Shown: positions 5,115-10,073 of the stretch, one piece after another
How positions within the stretch are numbered: position 1 is the first letter of the stretch
Layout of the letters: each line of letters begins with the position of its first letter
Assembly: GCA_008501655.1 (NCBI GenBank)
Contig: QQUK01000091.1
Span: 1-10,073, forward strand
Direction: 5' to 3'
From: Calditrichota bacterium
GTDB lineage: Bacteria > Zixibacteria > MSB-5A5 > GN15 > FEB-12
Length of the DNA stretch: 10,073 bases
Notes under the pieces: model-generated
Seen by the model: only the letters and a program-made list of their open reading frames with translations
Database searches by the model: none
What the model was told of the DNA's origin: nothing
Position numbers and translations under genes: made by a program

Positions 5115-5993
5115 ATGAAAAAGAAATTTAGAATCCCCATAGGTGTTAATTCTCAACAATCCTTATGGGGATTTTTTATCATTTTGTTGCTTTTAACTGC
5201 ACCGGTATCACAGGTCGTGGCTGGAGTAATTGTTGCACCATCTGTTGTTGTCTTGGATGATAAATCCAAAACCGGCCGGATGAATTTACAAAACCCGTCT
5301 AACAGCCCCAAGGAAGTATCTATCAGTTTCAGTTACGGTATTCCGGAATCTGATAGCCTGGGAAATGTAAATATCTTCCTGCGAGACACAGGTATCACAG
5401 ACCCGCATTCTGCGTTAGGATGGGTAAAAGCATTTCCAAGAAAACTAATTATTCCGGCAAATGGTTCTCAGGTTGTCAGGTTTATTGCACATCCGCCTAA
5501 AGATCTGCAGGATGGTGAATATTGGGTTAGAGTTGTTGTTGAATCTCAGGAAGGGATTACTTCTATCCCTGTAGCCACCGATGAAGAACAAATTACGACT
5601 CAATTAAATATGATTATGAGAACGGCGGTTATGCTCAAATACCGTACCGGTGAGTTAGTTGCCTCTGTAAAACTCAAAGATACACAGGTCATTGTAAACG
5701 AAAACGATGTTGATGTCTTTGTTGATTTGGCAAATACCGGAAATGTCTCATATATCGGTCTGCTTGAATGTCAGCTGTTAGATGCAGACAAAAAAGTTAT
5801 AAGTAAAAATCATATTCAGCTTGCTTTATATAAAGACTTATTGCGACGAATTACTTTACCTTTTGCTGAAGGTAACTTTAAAAAACCGTACTCGGTTGCT
5901 GTTTCTGTTACTAATAAAGGAAGAAAAGATATACCGACAAGCGAAATGGTTTTCGGTAATGATCTTTCCACTTCTATTAGTTTAGTAGAATAA
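5115..5993 (+). CDS. PapD-like periplasmic pilus chaperone
   Basis: This is a 292-aa protein, longer than the usual 220-250 aa chaperone. The signal peptide covers residues 1-36 with a long N-region and the core FFIILLLLTAP, cleaved at VVA^G. Domain 1 (about 37-150) has the chaperone pattern: VIVAPSVVVLDDKSKTGRMN, LQNPSNSPKEVSISF, GWVKAFPRKLIIPANGSQVVRF (a long edge-strand region) and DGEYWVRVVVES. 'RTAVMLKYRTGE' (169-180) resembles the 'IKLFYRP' strand before domain 2 of PapD relatives. Domain 2 (about 185-285) is an Ig-like fold with VDVFVDLANTGN. It would bind folding subunits in the periplasm, donate a strand and deliver them to the usher. AGGA lies 10 nt upstream of the ATG. The first 21 codons contain a terminator-like hairpin (5130-5177). 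The usher starts 28 nt after the stop. Confidence 0.83.
   Translation: MKKKFRIPIGVNSQQSLWGFFIILLLLTAPVSQVVAGVIVAPSVVVLDDKSKTGRMNLQNPSNSPKEVSISFSYGIPESDSLGNVNIFLRDTGITDPHSALGWVKAFPRKLIIPANGSQVVRFIAHPPKDLQDGEYWVRVVVESQEGITSIPVATDEEQITTQLNMIMRTAVMLKYRTGELVASVKLKDTQVIVNENDVDVFVDLANTGNVSYIGLLECQLLDADKKVISKNHIQLALYKDLLRRITLPFAEGNFKKPYSVAVSVTNKGRKDIPTSEMVFGNDLSTSISLVE
5130..5177 (+). promoter_or_regulatory. Intragenic terminator-like stem-loop (possible attenuator) at the start of the chaperone gene
   Basis: The arm 5130-5143 (core AATCCCCATAGG) pairs with 5162-5175 (core CCTTATGGGGATT). This gives 14 pairs including two G-U and a CCCC/GGGG centre, with an 18-nt loop. The last pairs run into six T residues (5172-5177). 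On RNA this has the form of an intrinsic terminator, but it lies at codons 6-21 of an open, plausible chaperone gene. Ribosomes starting at 5115 would cover it, so termination may depend on whether the chaperone start is being translated. That would reduce chaperone and usher relative to pilin. The mechanism is inferred from structure only. Confidence 0.5.
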
Positions 5994-6021
5994 GTAAAGA
6001 GTTGAGAAGATAGATAATAGT

Positions 6022-8634
6022 ATGAAAAATTTTACCATGCGAATAGCTCAGGTAATGGCAATACTTGTATTCTTGACTACATCTGAGATTACAGCACAAA
6101 TATATCCCGCAGATAATGTGGAACTTGAAGAAATCGTGATTTCTTTTGAGGTACCAAAAGCAGTCGTATCTGATATATTTGTCATGTATAACGGATCTAC
6201 CGTCTATCTTCCGCTTGTCAAAGTATTTTCCCTTCTTGATATAAATGTAGAAGCTGATTTTCTGCAAAGAAAAATCGAAGGCTTTTACCTGTCAAAAGAT
6301 AAACGATTTAAGTTTGATATGAATAAAAATCAAATTGAGGTCTTTGGTGAGGAGATTCCGTATCTTGCTTCTAATTTTTATTTTGGGGAAAACGATCTTT
6401 ATATAAAACTTGATGCCTTTAATCAGATATTTGATTTAAACGCTGATTTTGATTTTACATTATTGAGAGTTTTTCTCAGACTCGATGAAAACTTCCCGGT
6501 CTATCAGAAACTGAAACGAAAAATAGCCCGTGAGAAACTGGAAAAAGAAGAAATCGCTTTAAAGGATGTCATTGATATTGATTATTCCCGCCAGTATTTG
6601 AGCGGCGGTACTCTGGATTGGGTGATGTCTGCAAATCCGGTTGGGGGTAGAAACAAACATTTTTATAATCTTCGATTCGGCGGTATGACTTTAGGTGGGG
6701 ACTTAATGGTTAGTACCGGAGGAAGTTTTGGAAATGAAGACAGCCAGATTTTTGAAAAAGACCAGCTAAGTTACAAATGGCATTATGTCTTTAACGAAAA
6801 CAAATATATCACTCAGGCTGAAATCGGTGATGTATCCGGTGGAGGTGCATTAAGCCGAACATTGGACGGGGTTGTTGTTACCAACAGACCGCAGGTCAGA
6901 AGAAAATTTTTCCAGACTATATATATCAAAGATTTTATCGGTCCCGGATGGGAAGTTGAATTGTTTATTGATAATAAATTAGCTGATTTTGTTCTCACTT
7001 CTGCTGACGGGATGTATGAGTTTACAACTGATATTTATTATGGTTCGACGAATATCGAATTACGTATGTATGGTCCGAATGGTGAGTATCAGATAAAAGA
7101 ACATATGGAGAGAGTTCCGTTTAACCTGATCCCTCGCGGGGAATTTGAGTATGCTATTGCAGCAGGTGAAGGGTTTGAAAATCAACAGCAGAAAAATTTT
7201 ATTCAAACAAACTCTTTGTACGGGCTTTCAAACAAAATTACTTTAGGCTTGAGTTCTGAACTCCCCCTTGAACCGGAAGAGAATGAGAAACCATTATTCG
7301 GTTTAGACGCAACGTATCAAATCGTTGGTAATATGACGTTTAACTCTGCCATAATTCCTACGTATGTAAAAAAAGCAAGGCTGAATTATTCACTGCCTTC
7401 AAAACTGAATCTAAATGTCGCTTTCTCAAAATATGATGTCAACCTGTCAAAAAACCCGTTAAGCCTTAATTATAATGTACAATTTTCTGTATCGTCTCCA
7501 TTAAAAATATTCGGACAAAATATCGGACTGAGATACAATGTCTCCCATGATAGTTATGAACTCGCTTCAACGACAAATATGAATTATGGATTCAATATTT
7601 CAGCTAATCCGATTTATCTGACATATATCGGTCAGTATAAGATGAATAATTCTGAATACCAGGATGAGAATTCAATCGCAAGTCAGATATTGTTCTCGAC
7701 GAACCTCATCAGATTGTTCCGTCCCCAGTTTAAAGTGGATTATAATCATTCAACCGGACAACTTGAAAAATACGGATGCTTTTTCGCTAAACGGATTTTC
7801 CGTACATCCCAGCTAACTTTTTCGTATGAAAGAAACAATTTTTCAAAATCCAACACTTTTATGGTGACTATAAATCTCTTACAGCCTTTTGCTGATTTCA
7901 CTTCACGGGTAGTCAAAAATGATTATTCGGTTTCATACAATCAGATGCAAAAAGGGTCTGTCAGATATGATTCGCAGAACAGTACTTTCCATTTTGACCG
8001 AAGAAATTCTATCGGTTTTGGTGCTGCTATTGTAAAACCGTTTCTGGATGACAACTACAACGGTGTCATGGATGAAGGGGATGAATATCTGGAAGGTCTC
8101 CGAGCTAAAATCAAAGGTGCCAGAGTAAATGTCACGGGAAGTAGTACTCAAAGACAGTATTTTTATAATAACCTGCAGCCATACGAAGAATATACGATTC
8201 AGATTGACCAGTATTCCCTTGATAATCCGATGCTGAAGCCGACTCATGAGAACTATAAAGTTAAAGTAAATCCGAATGTGGTTACTTCGATTAAAGTACC
8301 GATTGTTACAGCCAGTGAGTTAAGCGGCAAAGTCGAACGTAAGTTAGGCGATATTGTTTCGGGTATCGGTGGATTCAAAGTTTATGTGATGAACCTTTCG
8401 AAAGAGTTTGTCGTTGAACTTCCGACTTTTAACTCCGGTGATTTTTATTACCTTGGCTTGATTCCGGGTTCCTACCGGGCTTATCTTGATCCGAAAGAGC
8501 TTGATAAATACGGCTATGTTTCCAATCCGCCATATATCGAATTTGAAATCAAACCGACAACGGGTGGTACGTTTGTTGAAGGTATTAATTTTTTACTTGA
8601 GACAAAAGAAACAGCTGTAGATTCAGAGAAATAA
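6022..8634 (+). CDS. Outer-membrane chaperone-usher pilus usher (FimD/PapC-like, non-canonical N- and C-terminal domains)
   Basis: This 870-aa usher would form the outer-membrane pore and assembly platform. The signal peptide covers residues 1-25 (ITA^Q). Residues ~30-155 carry two similar units (YLPLVKVFSLLDINVEADF and LYIKLDAFNQIFDLNADF), unlike the classic PapC_N domain and more like copper-amine-oxidase-N/stalk repeats. A charged helical linker (~160-185) leads into a beta-rich barrel region (~190-665). The usher plug region lies near 305-355: GPGWEVELFIDNKLADF, then DGMYEF and MYGPNGEYQ, followed by RGEFEYAIAAGE. After the barrel, 'FLDDNYNGVMDEGDEYLEG' (674-692) is an acidic, possibly Ca-binding motif known from alternative ushers. 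C-terminal Ig/Sdr-like domains fill 695-870. Ribosome-site match is weak (GAGAAGA, 11 nt away). It ends 26 nt from the convergent protease gene. Usher identity is secure from pattern and context; clade is not. Confidence 0.83.
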   Translation: MKNFTMRIAQVMAILVFLTTSEITAQIYPADNVELEEIVISFEVPKAVVSDIFVMYNGSTVYLPLVKVFSLLDINVEADFLQRKIEGFYLSKDKRFKFDMNKNQIEVFGEEIPYLASNFYFGENDLYIKLDAFNQIFDLNADFDFTLLRVFLRLDENFPVYQKLKRKIAREKLEKEEIALKDVIDIDYSRQYLSGGTLDWVMSANPVGGRNKHFYNLRFGGMTLGGDLMVSTGGSFGNEDSQIFEKDQLSYKWHYVFNENKYITQAEIGDVSGGGALSRTLDGVVVTNRPQVRRKFFQTIYIKDFIGPGWEVELFIDNKLADFVLTSADGMYEFTTDIYYGSTNIELRMYGPNGEYQIKEHMERVPFNLIPRGEFEYAIAAGEGFENQQQKNFIQTNSLYGLSNKITLGLSSELPLEPEENEKPLFGLDATYQIVGNMTFNSAIIPTYVKKARLNYSLPSKLNLNVAFSKYDVNLSKNPLSLNYNVQFSVSSPLKIFGQNIGLRYNVSHDSYELASTTNMNYGFNISANPIYLTYIGQYKMNNSEYQDENSIASQILFSTNLIRLFRPQFKVDYNHSTGQLEKYGCFFAKRIFRTSQLTFSYERNNFSKSNTFMVTINLLQPFADFTSRVVKNDYSVSYNQMQKGSVRYDSQNSTFHFDRRNSIGFGAAIVKPFLDDNYNGVMDEGDEYLEGLRAKIKGARVNVTGSSTQRQYFYNNLQPYEEYTIQIDQYSLDNPMLKPTHENYKVKVNPNVVTSIKVPIVTASELSGKVERKLGDIVSGIGGFKVYVMNLSKEFVVELPTFNSGDFYYLGLIPGSYRAYLDPKELDKYGYVSNPPYIEFEIKPTTGGTFVEGINFLLETKETAVDSEK

Positions 8635-8660
8635 TCAGATTTAATAATCAACTCAAATTA

Positions 8661-9365
8661 TCAAAACAGAGACAGGGAATCCCCATATCCTAAATAGATC
8701 AAAGTCAAATCGGTCATATTGGCAAAACCATGAATAAAAATCGGCAGCCAGACGTTCTCTTTATTTAATACAAAAAGTATACCAAATAAAATCCCGAATA
8801 TTCCGGTCGACAGAACTCCTGCCCATCCCTGATACAAATGTGCAATACCAAACGGAATTCCGGATGCTAAGATTGCAATGACTGTTGCGGCAGTACCGCC
8901 TCCTAATAAATATTTCACCCGGGGTATCAAATACCCACGAAATGACATCTCTTCTAAAAATCCGCCGATAATCCAACCGATTGCAATCCAGATGAGATAT
9001 AAGGGGAGATTGCCCGGAAGTTCTTCAAGCATCGAAAGGTCTATCTGAGAACCGGTCAACTGTTCAAACAGCGGGTCGAAGATAACTTTAAAAACCATCT
9101 GTAGAGAAAAGCCGATGACAGCTCCCAGAAGTAACGTCTTCCCGAAAGATTTTGGTTTTGTAAGGCCGAGCATTTTGACCGAACCATCTTTGAGACATAA
9201 AACCAGTGCGAGCAACATCAATCCCATCGAAACCAATGCACCGATTCCGGAAATAAAGGAAGCAGATAGAGTCATTATTAAGACAATAATAGATACTGAT
9301 ACTTTGTTATAGAAGAAAAAATTTGTTAGTGAGGAAGGTTGAGTTGTTTTAGTTTGTTCATTCAT
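8661..9365 (-). CDS. CPBP-family (CAAX/Abi-type) intramembrane metalloprotease
   Basis: This is a 234-aa multi-spanning membrane protein. The frame can begin at GTG 9374, but ATG 9363-9365 has AGGTG 6 nt upstream and is preferred. Hydrophobic segments lie near residues 24-57, 76-95, 121-138, 158-175 and 185-200. All three family motifs are present: EEMSFRG (E138, E139, R143), FGIAH (F172, H176) and HGFAN (H212, N216). These supply the catalytic glutamates and metal-binding histidines of CPBP proteases. Family roles range from prenyl-protein processing to bacteriocin immunity and signal release, and none can be chosen here. It is the second gene of a unit with the lipoprotein: that gene's stop (TGA, 9371-9373) overlaps the ribosome site for this one, which implies coupled translation. 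It runs convergently to the usher and has no visible link to pilus assembly. Confidence 0.85.
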   Translation of the reverse strand: MNEQTKTTQPSSLTNFFFYNKVSVSIIVLIMTLSASFISGIGALVSMGLMLLALVLCLKDGSVKMLGLTKPKSFGKTLLLGAVIGFSLQMVFKVIFDPLFEQLTGSQIDLSMLEELPGNLPLYLIWIAIGWIIGGFLEEMSFRGYLIPRVKYLLGGGTAATVIAILASGIPFGIAHLYQGWAGVLSTGIFGILFGILFVLNKENVWLPIFIHGFANMTDLTLIYLGYGDSLSLF

Positions 9366-9370
9366 ATTGT

Positions 9371-9925
9371 TCACCTGCTTGCATTAAATTTTAAATCTTC
9401 TATAAAAATTGTATCATTCTGACAAGAGAGATATCCCATGTTATAACTAATAGGAAATTGAATAAGTCCTTTTCCAATATAATATGAAGGGAAAAATAAA
9501 GTAATTTTAAAGATACCTGAAGCCATTTGTAAATTTATCTCATCCTTATAACTTGAAGAATCATAATTATGATGAAAAATAGTTTCAAATTTCTTTTTTT
9601 CAGAAAAGTAATCTATCGATACATATTGTGGGTATAATATTCCGCTATCAGTCACTATTTCAGCTTTCTGAACAGAAATATTGAAAGAGTCAATGGACGA
9701 TATAGTGTTCCAAACATATAATTGCGGTGCTTGAACACCACCAAATGGTGTTTGCATCGAGCCACCTTCAATTGTTAGTGATAAACAACTGGTGGAATCT
9801 ATATATTTTCTACCTTTATCTACATTTGAATTCTTTGGAATTTCTGTATCAAAAGGGTAGATAAAATAATACCCGTCACATCCCAATAAGATTGTAAAAC
9901 TTAGTAAAAGAATTATTTTTTTCAT
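9371..9925 (-). CDS. Small lipoprotein of unknown function
   Basis: This is a 184-aa protein. An upstream ATG at 9964 is in frame, but ATG 9923-9925 follows GGGAG by 7 nt and opens directly with a lipoprotein signal (MKKIILLLSFTILLGC), so it is the start. C16 is the lipidation site, with D17 next. In enterobacteria Asp at +2 keeps lipoproteins in the inner membrane; whether that rule holds here is unknown. The mature chain is rich in aromatic and beta-prone residues and carries cysteines outside the lipobox (near SCLSL and SCQND), which could form a disulfide. No recognised domain. It is the first gene of a coupled pair with the CPBP protease, and 59 nt separate it from the stop of the gene upstream, so a longer operon with the right-edge gene is possible. 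Confidence 0.72.
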   Translation of the reverse strand: MKKIILLLSFTILLGCDGYYFIYPFDTEIPKNSNVDKGRKYIDSTSCLSLTIEGGSMQTPFGGVQAPQLYVWNTISSIDSFNISVQKAEIVTDSGILYPQYVSIDYFSEKKKFETIFHHNYDSSSYKDEINLQMASGIFKITLFFPSYYIGKGLIQFPISYNMGYLSCQNDTIFIEDLKFNASR

Positions 9926-9984
9926 CTGAATCTCCCATTGTTTTATTAATTGTAAATACATCATTTAAGAGATGCAATCAAAAA

Positions 9985-10073
9985 CTACTTCTCTACAAAC
10001 TCCCGCCACCAATAGGCATTTTCAAAAAAATCGTTATTTGTATAAGTCTCACCCGGTTTCGGAACAACATACA
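9985..10073 (-). CDS. C-terminal end of an unidentified protein (cut by the right edge)
   Basis: An open frame enters from the right edge and ends at TAG 9985-9987. It encodes 28 visible residues ending NAYWWREFVEK. Aromatic and charged residues and codon use look like real coding sequence. Too little is visible to name a family. It is co-oriented with the lipoprotein gene 59 nt downstream and could belong to the same operon. Confidence 0.5.
   Translation of the reverse strand, partial: YVVPKPGETYTNNDFFENAYWWREFVEK

Noticed and set aside
5977..6267. Minus-strand 96-codon ORF at the usher start
   Set aside because: It is antisense to the usher signal peptide and N-terminal domain and is Ile/Tyr-rich as expected from reversed coding sequence.
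7933..8247. Minus-strand 104-codon ORF in the usher
   Set aside because: It is antisense to the usher barrel end and acidic motif, with no independent coding signs.
1..10073. tRNA, rRNA, CRISPR array, insertion sequence or phage genes
   Set aside because: I saw no cloverleaf, repeat-spacer pattern, transposase or terminal inverted repeats on either strand; the repetition present is at the protein level.

Overview
The window looks like a fragment of an AT-rich Gram-negative genome, most likely from the FCB superphylum (the Bacteroidota, Ignavibacteria, Zixibacteria and Marinimicrobia neighbourhood). Three things point there. The leftmost gene ends in a type IX secretion sorting tail of the 'LSQNYPNPFN' kind. 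Most exported proteins have signal peptides cleaved just before glutamine (A^Q). Downstream there is an outer-membrane usher. The phylum cannot be fixed from this sequence alone.

Layout. Positions 1-1378 (minus strand, running off the left edge) encode a secreted protein of seven ~52-residue repeats, very likely a seven-bladed beta-propeller, followed by a T9SS sorting domain. It has no stop codon inside the window. A 313-nt divergent intergenic region (1379-1691) follows. It holds two strong dyads and, 51 nt upstream of the first pilin gene, a close match to a sigma-54 (-24/-12) promoter. Positions 1692-8634 (plus strand) form a chaperone-usher pilus locus: five paralogous DUF4402-like pilin subunits (1692, 2360, 3018, 3859 and 4478), a PapD-like periplasmic chaperone (5115) and an 870-aa usher (6022). 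Convergent on the minus strand is a two-gene unit (9925 back to 8661) encoding a small lipoprotein and a CPBP/CAAX-type membrane protease. The last 28 codons of a further minus-strand gene occupy the right edge (9985-10073).

How the genes work together. By analogy with known chaperone-usher systems, the five subunits are exported by Sec, held by the chaperone at 5115 and polymerised through the usher at 6022 by donor-strand exchange. Subunit 2 lacks the N-terminal extension its four paralogs carry, so it is a candidate tip or capping subunit. Subunit 5 has the strongest codon bias and sits next to the chaperone, so it is the best candidate for the major pilin. RNA hairpins divide the locus: a hairpin between subunits 1 and 2, a terminator-like hairpin between 2 and 3, a textbook intrinsic terminator between 3 and 4, a hairpin between 5 and the chaperone, and a terminator-like stem-loop with a U6 run inside the first 21 codons of the chaperone gene. 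Together they suggest that pilin stoichiometry is tuned by partial termination or mRNA processing under a sigma-54 promoter.
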